The notes under the pieces were generated by a model that saw only the letters and a program-made list of their open reading frames with translations, ran no database searches and was not told the origin of the DNA. Of a stretch of 41,307 nucleotides of DNA, positions 1 through 10,900 are shown piece after piece. Numbering within the stretch: the stretch's first letter is position 1; every line of letters begins with the position of its first letter. Both the position numbers and the translations under genes were made by a program. The stretch is from Ectocarpus siliculosus. Lineage: Eukaryota > Sar > Phaeophyceae > Ectocarpales > Ectocarpaceae. The stretch is from positions 1,791,552-1,832,858 of the forward strand of contig FN649736.1 in the NCBI GenBank assembly GCA_000310025.1. The letters run 5' to 3'.

Positions 1-778
1 TACGTAGCTGCTGATTTATGAGAACCCCAGGGTTGCGAAAATAGGAAGTTCCTCGGTGGCGCGCCTACTAGTTGCTGTTCTATACACATTGCTGGCCCCC
101 GTAGGCCGTATGCTGTAGGCACGCAACCCCGGTGTTATTCCACGTCTGTCTCCGCCCGTTTCCCTCCCTGTCCCCCCTAAGGAGTACCACTAAGGGCATC
201 TGTTGGAATTCCACGTGACTGAGAAACTCATGTCGTCTGTAACGCACAGCGGAGGGCTCTACACTCTACACTCGGGCTCGTTGTGCAGCGTGGAGACAAG
301 GATTGGTTGATGACATGCATATCATAGGCTTATACTGTAGACTGCTGTAGATAGGTCTACTCAAGTCAACATGCGGTGGAAATGGGGTTCCCGGCAACCA
401 TTTTCTCACCGGAAATCATCGCCATCACCATGTTCGGGAACCATGATCTGATAGGCATCCTTGCGCCTGGCGTGTGAGTTGGGCCTCTGGTACGCCCTCT
501 CCCTTGTGTCCTTGTCCGCTTGTGTGTGGCTCCACAGCAGTCCACTGTCCATGCGACCAGAACACGAGGGGACCCGCGGCTGCTATCTTGCCTTTCGCCT
601 ACCGACCTAAATATTTGCTCAGACCCACGCCAATTACGCCGCACGTCGCACACCACCTGACCTTGCATGACACAGCAGCACGCCACCGCCGCAGCAGTAG
701 CCTGTAGTGCGTGGAAACGATATCCTAGCTGCGCTACACTCGATTCTATTGCACCTCTCTCTCGGGTATATCGAGAAC
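1..778. other. Upstream flank, no gene recognised
   Basis: No open reading frame here resembles a known protein, and no RNA gene was seen. The stretch probably contains the promoter and 5' untranslated region of the adenylyltransferase-like gene that starts at 779. A pyrimidine-rich tract lies around 140-180. No clear TATA box stands out near the start. Confidence 0.4.
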
Positions 779-3700
779 ATGTCAGAGATGCAGAAAGTTC
801 TGCTGTTTGGACTATCAGGGAACCCCCCGACAGGCCGAGATGGGCACGGCGGCATGATTGAGTACTTCGTCAACCTAGGTGTGTGTGTGTTACTGTACGT
901 TGTCGGGTGCAGTTCTTCCAGTGCCTGCCCCGTGTAGAAGAACTTCTACTGCTGTGTGCACCACACCAATCAATGCATTTTTGAACTCGTACCGATGTGA
1001 TGTGTGCTTGAATTGAGTACCCTACGTTCTACGCGAGACATGACCATGCAGAGTTCAAACGTGGCAACGACCAGCGACTCTTCAACATGTGCTGGGGCCC
1101 GGGTTGTACCAACACTGACCTTTGGCAAGGCCCGCGTCTACATGGATGCAGAGCATGCAGTAGAATGTCTCCCACTTTGTGATACTTCTAACTCTGATGT
1201 GAAACAAATGTCGTCTGGGAGTTATGCGGGTCGGTGCCTCTTCAGCGACCTCAAAATAGGTCGTAGCAAGCGATTTCTTTGGTTCTCGAACGCTTCAAAG
1301 CACACGGCAGTGACTGCAACTCAGAGCCTGCGTGAGTGCCTGTGAGCACCACCAATTTCGACATGACTCTTAGTTCACATACCCTACTCATCGCTGTGAT
1401 CGATTTGAAGCCATGGGGTCGTGCACAGCAGTAAGTCTAGCCTCAGGCGGTACACTATTAATAAGTGTTCAACTGGTGCGCACAGACTTGGGAACCTATC
1501 TACTGCGGTACTACCGTTTAGTCACGCACGAAAAGTGCGAAGGGAGGCCTTTATCGCGGTAATAGATGTGTATTATGGAATGTAGCATAGTACCGAAGTT
1601 AAGGTTGCAAAACGAAATAGCGTCAGGCTTTTCCTGTTTCACTGCAGGGAGGAGAGATCTGCACAACTCCCCCGCGTGCAAAAGTTGCAGATGAGCGTGT
1701 CCGTTCCGTAGACAGCAGGATTTCCACTGCTGCTGATGTGCGAGCGTTGACACCTTGTAAGCAGCCCTGGTCAGCTCTGTGGGGAAACGTTGTAGAGAAG
1801 ACCCAGGTTTCTCTGCCTGTCTTGTCTGTCTTGTCTGTCTTGTCTGTCTGCCTGCCTGCCAGCCTGCCTGTCTGCCTGCCTGCGTGCCTGCCTGCCTGCC
1901 GCCTGCCTCTGCCCCTGTGTGCACGTGCGTATGTGTGTTGCCGTTGCGACCACGCTGGGCGTTATGTTTCTGTGTGGAAAAACGAAAACTTTATTTGATA
2001 CAAGTGGTTCATCCGGAGTGGGCGCACGAGAGCACAGCAGTGTCATCAAGGGGTGACGCAAGATGAAAATACAGCAGGCAGCAGGACCAACCAACAGCTG
2101 ACTGCCAGCTGCGGTGTGACGTTTCCCAAGCTCAACAGCTCACACAGCTGACGGGCTGGTTCTCTCACTCTCTCTCCCCTCCTTCCCTCTCCCCGTCCGC
2201 CCCCCTCCCTCCATCTAATCTCCGACGGAAACAAAAACGGAACTTTCGAAACCGAACGTGCGATCGCACACGGCGGAGCGCTCAGCACGGTTCAGCGAGA
2301 TCTGGGTCCTCCCGGTGTACCAGCACATGTTCTCGGCCAAGAGAAAAGCAATGGCGAAGACGGGCGCTCCGACGTACGAGGACAGAATAGAGATGTGCAG
2401 GTGATAAGGGAACCTCTGATCCTTGCGCTCTGCCTTACGTCATGCCCGTCGCTGTGGTTTTCTCTTCGTCGTCGGCTCATAGCGGATAGTAAATCGAAGT
2501 CACGTCTTCTTTCGGCGGCCGATTCCCCTGCCCAGGCTCGCCTTCGAAAGCTACTCCACGGCGAGCTGCAGGGTGCGCGTGTTAAGAACGGAGCAGGAGG
2601 TTTTCGCGGAGATGCTCAACTCTCGAGGGACCGGGTGAGGCTTGGTGCCCCGCTTCAACGTTTCGCTCCCGCCCTTCCGGCAGCTTTAGAGAGAATGTCC
2701 GCAAGATCGTGCAGTTGATGCAAGTTTTTCCCCTTGTCTCGGCAAGGCGTGTTCACCGTTACGCAGGACGTTAATGGTGCGGGGTAATTCTTGAGCAGAT
2801 TCCACCCCCCGGGAGGTTTCGGAACCCGGCTCAACTGGCGTAAACGCGGGCCATCCGCTGCAGCATGCCGCGCGAGTAGGGTGGTTCCAAAGTTGGCACC
2901 TTCCGATGGGTGGTAAACGCGTACCCTTTGCCTTGTGCAAACAGAAAGCGCGCGCGATGGCTTCACGACCCCCTCCCCTGACCTCTGTACACACGGGTTT
3001 CGTGGCATGAAACCAATAGGCCAGCGCGGTCAAGCACCTACGACGTGGTGGTCTACCTGAAGAAGCAACACCCCGACGTTGAGGTAAAGAGATACCGGTT
3101 GTTTGCTTGCCTCATACGCTGGAATGCGTCATGAACTCTCACGTACAAGTGAAGCTTTTAGAACTTCTTCAACCCCCCCAACCCCCCCTCTCCTTCGATG
3201 AAGGTTACCCTGCCCCCTCCCTATAGCCCCCGTCCCCCCTTCCTCGTTGTGTAGCCTACAGTGGAGGTCCCTAAAACGGGTGGTCTGAGTACGGCGGTCG
3301 CCCTACATAAGGCGGGTGAAATTTGCTGGTATAGGCGGAATAATCATTTTTTTCTACACATGGAATACAGGTGGCTGCCCCATATTAGGCGGTCAGTATC
3401 AGCTGCCCCACGATCTCCTTATTCGGGAAATCCCCACTGCTTTCGCCGTGTTTTGCCGGTGGTGCGTCGCGCCAACAGTTCTCGTTGCTGCTCGGGACGG
3501 ACACGTACCAAGACCTCCGCAAGGGGAAGTGGCGCAAGTCCGAGGAGCTCATGAACATGGTGTCCTTGGCCATCGTCGATAGTAAGTCACGTCAGCTCAT
3601 TTGTATCGAGTTGAGACACTGCTGTCTCTTTTTTGTTGTACTTCTACTTCTGCTTTTAAATCAGCGCTCACAGCATGTCTGTCGGGTAGCTCCAATCCGT

Positions 3701-6037
3701 GGTCATACAGAAGGGTTGCTCTCCCTGAGGGCGCGCCTGTGCTTGCCTTAGATTTTGAATGCGAGAAGAGTGCAGCACCCTCTTCTCTCAAACTGAACAC
3801 ATGAACTAGCGCTTTTCCACTTGGTATTGAACGTTTGCCTGAAATGGCACCCATGATAATTTTCAGGTTTTTCTTCGTTAACGGTTTTTCATGCCGGCAT
3901 CATTTCCCGCGTTAACCAGAAACCACGGAACAATGGAGTATTTTTTGGGCGTTAACTGGCCACCACGGCACAAGTACAGTAATATTTGGGCGGTAACTGG
4001 CCACCACGGTAAATCCCGTACGGTAACTGGTCACCACGGTAATTCCGTACGGCAACTGGTCACCACGATAATTTTCTTGTGCGGTAAACAGCCACCACGG
4101 TATTGCACAGAAATGTGCATTTTGTAAGGTAACTATATAAGTTGTAAGTAAACCACTTTAAGACACGTCTGAACGGCAAAAAAAAAACACATTCCCCGAA
4201 AAAAACTTCAAGAAAAAGAAAAGAGATGACACGCGAAAAAAGAGATGAATGGACTCGAACCCTCCGTTAACAGAGGTCTATGGGCCGATTGGACGCACCT
4301 GTGCGCGCAGAGAGGCAGCGTCCATTTTATCATGACTTCCCCAGGAGTCCACTTGGTGTTTCTGTGCGGTAATTGGGCTCTTATTGCTCTTACGGTACTG
4401 TAATGTACTCCGCGGTAACTTGAAAGCACGGGAAAAGCGATATTTGCGCGGTAAACTCTTGTACGGTAATGAGAAAACTCAATTTGTTCGTTAACGGTTT
4501 GGGCGATAACGGTAATTCTCATTTTTCACGGGATCGCGGGAAACGGTAATTACCGTGGTTTTACCGCAGTAAAATTACCGCGGAGAAATTAACGAAGAAA
4601 GCCCTGATATTTTTGGAGGGTTTGCTACATTGCTGGGCAGGTGCGGAGGACCAATGTGTGGTAGGAGTACCGTTTCCCAGTGGTTTGTGCTGTAGACGAT
4701 GTTCTGCTTCAACTGCGGTTTACACCACGGCAGCAGTCACGTCTTCGGAGGTTTTTGTGCGGCACGGCGTTTTGTGACTATTTGTATACCAACTATTGCT
4801 TGTCACGTGTAAACTATTGGCACCTTGAATTCCCGTTGCCAAGTTATTTTATCCATTAGCGTTTTCTCCCACCACTTCCTGCTCTCCACCCACCGCTCAT
4901 CCCTGTCTGTGCTTGGTGGGATTACGCATAGCTAGCAATGGGCCGGCATCACGGTACCCCCCCTTCAGTCCCTCATTATGCACGTGACATGTTGTATTCG
5001 CCGCACCTTTGACTCCACCGGGTGGCAGGAATGGGAGTGCGGCCCGAGACGGAGAATCTGCTCTCTGGAGTAGAGTTGCACCACCCGCCCTTGCTCACGG
5101 ATGTCTCCTCGACAAAAATTCGGGACGCAAGAGCGGAAGATGTGAGATTTTCTTTACACACCAGAAGGGAGGGGGGTAGGGATGAGGGAGGAGGAGGAGG
5201 AGATATGCACAACTATCTGATTGGCCGCCGAAGCTGCTGTGGTTTTGGTCTGTCGCTCAAACCATCATTGACCGTCCTTCTGTGACGATTTGGGTGTCGA
5301 TCCGAGAACGTGTGCCGTTGCGGTCGGATCCACGTCCCATGCTTTCGACATATTATTCGATGTTAGAGCACCTGCATGGAAGACGACAGCAGGACAAGGA
5401 AGAGGTGTAGTCAAAACATCTACAACATGTCTGTCCTGCTAGCGTCGTATAAGAGACACACCCATGCTCGAAGGCCACGTTTCATGTATCAAATGCAACC
5501 GGCTGCGTTCAACTCCGCGTATCCGTTTTCAATCGACACGTTCTGGTCGACCTTTGTCACCCCACCCCTCCTAGCTCTGGGTGTATGCGCCCCCTTTCCG
5601 TTTTCTGCCTTTATTTCTTTCGCACCGAAAACCAAGCACTCGTCTCCTCGTTTCTTCCTTTCCTATTACTGCTTTTTATTTGTTTCCCACCGAATCAAGC
5701 GCTCGTCTCTTCTCTCGATTCTCAACCTTGTCTTGATTTGTCGGGCGTTTTTTTTTTGTTTACATGAACACAGCTCCTGGAAGGAACGCTGGCGGTAGAG
5801 ACCTCTGTCCTGCGGTACATGAAGGACCACCGCCTCTACGGCTTCGGCCGGCAGTCGCGGCTGGAGAATGTGCTCGTGGCGGCGTCAGAACGGTTCTCGT
5901 CAGTCTTCTCGGAGGAGCGGCGGTGGATGGTCATCGCGGGCACAGCAGCTGTCGTGGTGACCGTCGGAGTGTTGCGGGTTGTCGGCCGATTTCGGGACGG
6001 CGGCATTCGAGGGGGAAGAGCCCGCTCGGTTTCCTAA
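779..6037 (+). CDS. Nicotinate/nicotinamide-nucleotide adenylyltransferase-like protein, tail-anchored, 7 exons
   Basis: Exons inferred from splice sites and phase are 779-878, 2286-2400, 2536-2634, 3035-3083, 3479-3581, 5029-5141 and 5774-6037. All junctions are GT-AG and phases agree throughout, giving 280 residues ending at TAA. The protein has hallmarks of the NadD/NMNAT branch of the nucleotidyltransferase superfamily. These are the nucleotide-binding loop GLSGNPPTGRDGH (residues 11-23), WVLPVYQHMF (40-49), LGTDTYQDL (126-134), GKW (137-139) and VSSTKIR (181-187), which corresponds to the family's ISSTxIR motif. The family transfers AMP from ATP to nicotinate or nicotinamide mononucleotide in NAD synthesis; the substrate here is inferred. 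Residues about 244-263 (start WMVIAGTAAVVV) form a hydrophobic segment followed by a basic tail, so a membrane tail anchor is likely. The start at 779 is chosen because the family core begins within seven residues; ATG 788 is an alternative. Intron 5 contains a MITE. Confidence 0.82.
1811..1910. repeat. CTGT/CTGC tetranucleotide microsatellite
   Basis: An imperfect run of TGTC and TGCC tetranucleotides lies in intron 1 of the adenylyltransferase-like gene. It creates spurious open frames on both strands, such as Cys/Leu/Pro-rich ones, which are not genes. Confidence 0.85.
3864..4606. mobile_element. hAT-like MITE with 8-bp target duplication
   Basis: The 743-bp segment has inverted ends. The left begins CAGGTTTTTCTTCGTTAAC, and the right ends in the complement of CAGGGCTTTCTTCGTTAAT. 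The flanking 8-mers ATAATTTT (3856-3863) and ATATTTTT (4607-4614) match at 7 of 8 bases. An 8-bp target duplication with CAGGG-type termini is the known signature of hAT transposons. There is no transposase frame, so it is a non-autonomous element. It lies wholly inside intron 5 of the adenylyltransferase-like gene and contains internal CGGTAA-rich subrepeats. Confidence 0.65.
3909..4101. repeat. Short tandem subrepeats inside the MITE
   Basis: Six imperfect units of the type CGGTAACTGGCCACCACGGT begin near 3909, 3950, 3991, 4021, 4050 and 4082, so the period shrinks from 41 to about 30 bp. Related CGGTAA and TTACCG words continue to 4580 in both orientations. Internal subrepeats of this kind are common in hAT-type non-autonomous elements. 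Confidence 0.7.
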
Positions 6038-7917
6038 GACGGAACATGCTCGGCCCGAACGAAAACGATTTGCCGACTCGGCGTAGGAAAAAGGGTTGTG
6101 GATTGTATTTTGTGTATCGTTCGTTTCGGTAGATTAGTTTGTTACGTTGTTGATGGGAAGAGTATCTGCCTTGCGCCTGGCACGACCGGCTTTCATTTTC
6201 CTTCGGTTTGGTCCTCCGGCCCGCGTGCGTGATTCTGCATCACCACGATGTGGTGTTTGTTTCGGTGGTGTAGGTTGTGTAAAGTATTGTGGATGGATGT
6301 TGGAGATATCTTCGGAGATTTCTCTTGTTCACAGCATTGCAAGGGGGGATATCCCCCGGAGAATGTGGTCTGGAAATCGAGCCTTCAAAAGCCTTGTTTT
6401 GGGTGTGAGGAGCTACATATCCCCTAGACCAAGCATGCCGACACTAGGCTAGTCAGTCAAACTTCGGTGCGAGAGCGCTGCTCAACCGCACATTGGCAAG
6501 GGCTATCCGTTGCCAGTCGAATCTGGGTAGAGTTGACATCCGGGTTGTGTGTGTGCTTTCGTCCCGTGTGTTCTGGGCGCCTGTTCGCACCTTTCGGTTC
6601 ACGTTTATCGGACCACCCTGAGTCACACATGGGGAAGGTGTGCACAGGAGGTTTTCTTCTTTCATATTTCCTCTTGCAGTGCTCACCTTGAAACTCAGCG
6701 CGAGAAGGGTTCGGCAGTCCCTTCCATCTTCGCTGTCGGTATTGTCGACTGTACGATTTTCACTGCGGAGGAATTGGAACCCACATCCCAGAGTCAGATG
6801 GGTCGACGAGGTGAACAACTGAACCCCGGCTCAACCCTTTGTTGCGCGACCAAGCCTTTGTCAAATACGGAGCACAAGGCAAGGATCCGGATGGATGTGT
6901 GATCACAATCAACACATGTGAATGACGTCCCACACCCCCTACATCCATCCCCTACCTCAAGCTGTTCACCGCCCATAACACGGATACCACTTCGTGGTGC
7001 TTGTGATCATGTAAAAACGATGATTTGTGTCCTATGTACGTAGTCCAACACACACCTGTATCCAAAATGACGTGACAATCGCTAAAACCCAGGTGCCGCC
7101 GGCCATGAATAGCCCCCACCCCACGAGGCGCACATACCCCTGCTTGGAGTACACCCGCTCATTCACCACAACGCTGCGGCATCAAGATGATAGATCCGCA
7201 TTCGAACTCCAATTTTCCTCCTCCAAGCGTCCGGCAAGAGTGCGTCGCAACGATCTCTTCCCAGGACAAATACGAATGGTTCCTCGAAAGACCAGCGTAC
7301 TTGTACAACCTGGGGCATCACTTATCGGCTGCCACACTGAACTTGCCTGAAAAGCTGCCCGCCAGTAATCTTATTGGTCTTTTGGTGGCTCTGCCCATCT
7401 ACGGGTTTGCTCCCTCCGTACTCGATGATGATGTTGACGTTGCTGTCCCAACATCAAATTCGCTTGACCTCTATCAAAGGCTTCGTCTTCCGTGCCCTTC
7501 AAGGGAAGCTCATGAACTTTGTTGGTCGCAATCATGGAAAAGGGAGAACACCCCAGGCGGTCCTACGAACAGCAAGAGGACAGAGTCGCCGAATTGCTGT
7601 TTCATGGAGTCCATGGAAATACTGTAGGCGTGTTATGTTGTCAGTTTCCCGCCACTTGGGAGGAAATAATGAGTCGTTGTAATTTGAAAACGAACAGGCA
7701 CATAACCCATGCTGTAGACACAGGAAGCGGTCCAATCGGTCACATCGTTTTCTCAAAAATCGTTCGAGCGGGCGCGAAGACAGCGCAAGCATTGTCAGCA
7801 GGTCAAAAGCTACAAAGCACGTGGAGCAGACGCTTGAGCCGCATACACTCGAGGTTGTTTGGACACCACGGGCTACTTCGTGGGGTTCGAGTTGACAACG
7901 ACAACTCGGTCAACGTC
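6038..7917. other. Intergenic region: 3' flank of the adenylyltransferase-like gene and 5' flank of kinase copy A
   Basis: No convincing coding sequence was found. The part from about 7230 to 7350 resembles 31170-31300, upstream of kinase copy C, so the segmental duplication includes 5' flanking DNA. An open frame runs from 7519 into kinase exon 1, but copies B and C align clearly only from about 7890 onward. The upstream part is therefore treated as 5' untranslated or promoter sequence. Confidence 0.4.
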
Positions 7918-10900
7918 ATGCGCATATGGCGGCGGAAAGCTGCCTCTGGCGATGACAATAGCCAGACGGGAGAACGGCGCCAATGGTTTTCCTTTGGCGC
8001 GATGAAGAAGGCGAAAGAATTGGAGAAAGACAACGAGGTAAGCACGTGGAGCGAGCTCCATCACGCATGGATTGGCTCCGTGTTCGCCTCCTCCATACGT
8101 TGTGATCTTACGCTAACAACTGAGTTGACGTACCTCGCCTCAACTTCGGACAACGTTGTCCTGAGGTGTATGGCTGTTTCGCCGAAAATGTAGAGAGAGT
8201 TAGGGTTAGTACAGGGTATGGGTGACGTTCGTTGGGGCGTGCCGTCATCGTTAGCATCGACCGTGCTATCCAGCTGACGGTCGATAAACAGTCTCAGTTC
8301 GGCCAAGAAAAGGAAAACGCTCCAAAAGGTCATGATCGGGAATCCAGTGAGGAAGGGGTTGCGGAGGAAGCTACAGGTCGCTGTCCTGATTAGTCTGTTT
8401 AGCTGCAGAAAAGGTAGTAGATGAAGAGACGTGCACGTGTCTGCGGAGGCCTCTACTCATGTTCGTGTTCGGGCCTCCGTCGCCTGTTATTGCTGGTTCT
8501 GTCTTCCTCTTTGTGTTCAGTTCTCGCCTCGCTGATGGTCTACATGTACTTGGCAGTTGTTGTGTAGGAGATGAGCTCTACGTGTAGACTACATAGTCTA
8601 GATGACAATTGATCTCCTCCACAGCACGCCCTCGTTGTGTGTATGTTGTCATTCAGCCGAAGCGAGCGGGCACCCTAGTTTAGAGGCTGCTCATAAGGTA
8701 TGGGGGAATACTGGAAGTTTTGTGAAGCAATGTGCTCGGTTTTACGACGCATCATCTTAGATCTACCTACATGTTGAATTGTGGGTGGCGTTTCCATTGA
8801 GCACCACGCCCCAGTATACTATGGCGCGCTGTCGAAGCCCCCAATTGTGTACGTGTCACGGGCAGAGGACTTGCTGCCCGCTGAGGTGGTGGTGGGAAGA
8901 AGCCCCGCTGTAAAGACTTGTGACTCAGACTTTTATCAGCCCTCTCTTCTGCTTGAAAGTCGTGAGAGGGCATCGTGTTTTTAGGAGTACGTTACAAAAC
9001 CAAGAAATAGCCAATAAAACGCGTCACCCAGAGAGTGAGCGTGCCAACAGCAGTTGTGGGACACGCCCGCGGAGGGAATTCTACATACTGCATCATCATT
9101 CGACTACACGTACGGTAGCTCTTTACCCCGATATTCTGCTCCTGCTACGAGCAAACACCAGCAGCAAGTGGACTTCTAACGTGATCTCCCAGGGGGAAGG
9201 AGAGAGAGGGAGGCCCGGTTCCTGGTCGAGAGAGAGGGCGTCCGTTTCAGCGGCTCGGTCCGAAAGGGAACATGCGGCGCAATATTCGAAAATTCAAGTT
9301 TCCCACCCTCTAGAACTCCCAACAACCAACAACCCAGTTGCCAAAGGCAGCACCAAAAGGGTCCAACCGTTCCAACCTTCATGTTTCTTCCTCTCGTAGG
9401 CGCCAGCCACAGCGAAAGTAGCGGCAGCTACTTCAGGGCACCCAAGATGGAGGCTTGGTGGTTTGCGGCCGATGTCCGGGGTCATGGTGCTGCCATACCG
9501 ATCGTGGCACACAACAGGGTGAGTGTGGCCGATTTTTCTCAGGCATTCAAACACGAGGTTCCACCGCAGATTGAGGAGCGGATTGCAGTACAGTAGTGCT
9601 GCGGCAGCCGTCGTAGGCTAAAATGAGTAGCGTAGCATGAATGCCTTACATTTGCACGCCACTAATCAAGGGTAGAAAAGGAAGAGCGCAGTTGCAAACG
9701 TAGATGCGTGAGTTATGAAAAAAGTGTCTCCGCATGACACATCGCGATGGTCGGTTTCTTCAACCCAAACCAAGCAAGCTAAAGTTAAGGGCGCGGGGGA
9801 GATCGCCGTACCTCCTCTGAAAAATCCAGGAAACGCCTGCATATCTCGGTTTTCCAAATTCTAACTCCAGTACGAAACTACCATCGTAAATTAACCGTCC
9901 GCAGCGGTCGCTTGTGTACAATGTTAGTAGCTGAGGTTGTACCCCTTGCGATACACTACAGACTAGCGGTCCGCGATTTTCCAAACGATCCTTCTATCAT
10001 CGAGTTCGGTGAGCTACAAGCTAGATTTTTGAAGCTGCTGTGCGGTCCAATTTTGAAACGCTTCAAGCACCTTTGCCTAAAGGCTGGACATGCATATACA
10101 TGACCCTAGGCATTCAAATCGACAATGGCGGCCAGCTGGATATGTGAGGGAAGAGCTGCGCTGAAGTTCGCGGCCCCATACACTCACATAAGGCGGTGAT
10201 TCGTGTTCACCGTGTGCTTGAAGCGTTTCAAAATTGGACCGCACAGCAGCTTCAAAAATCTAGCTTGTACACACTCACCGAGCTCGATGATAGAAGGATC
10301 GTTTGGAAAATCGCGGACCGCTAGTCTGTAGTGTATCGCAAGGGGTACAGCCTCAGCGACTAACATTGTACACAAGCGACCGCTGCGGACGGTTAATTTA
10401 CGATGGTAGTTTCGTGCTGGAGTTAGACTTTGGAAAACCGAGATATGCAGGCGTTTCCGGGCGTTTCCTGTTTTTTTTAAGAGGAAGTACTGCGATCCCC
10501 CCCGCGCCCTTAAAGTTTGCAACACACTGCTATGTTCGCCCGTCTGTTTTCGCAACGGTCTTCGAACCGCTTTCACTCCTAATGTTTGATCGCCTTCATT
10601 GCAGGTGGCGTCGTCAGCTGCCCGAGGACCGAATCGCTCCCGCCGACACCAACAAAAAGAGGACCCAGGCTCCCCTCTTGAGAAAAAACGCCGAGGTGAC
10701 AAAGAAGCAGTGGATTGTGACGTCTGGATCATGAGGTCAAACTCGCCGCAGTTACACGAACTGACCCATTCTTCCTCGTAGGGATGCACAAACAAATACA
10801 AACAAATACGGACAGCGATTAGTTCGTGTGACAATTCGACGTACTGCTTGAAGAGGGAAAGGAACGGCTGAGGTGTGCTCTCGCGAGAGAGGTTAGAAAG

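Noticed and set aside
1511-2094. Cys/Leu/Pro- or Gln/Arg-rich frames on both strands
   Set aside because: They are produced by the CTGT/CTGC microsatellite in intron 1 of the adenylyltransferase-like gene.
4208-4345. tRNA-like minus-strand stretch with GGTTCGAGTCC followed by a T run
   Set aside because: The B-box-like word is perfect, but no acceptor stem or convincing A box can be paired, and the T-stem has mismatches. It lies within the MITE and is best seen as chance or a distant relic.
5376-5798. 140-codon plus-strand frame
   Set aside because: It lies in intron 6, is rich in Phe/Leu/Ser from a pyrimidine tract, and overlaps the start of the true last exon in another frame.
6453-6818. 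121-codon minus-strand frame
   Set aside because: No recognisable motif, overlapped by several frames on the other strand, and not conserved near the other copies.
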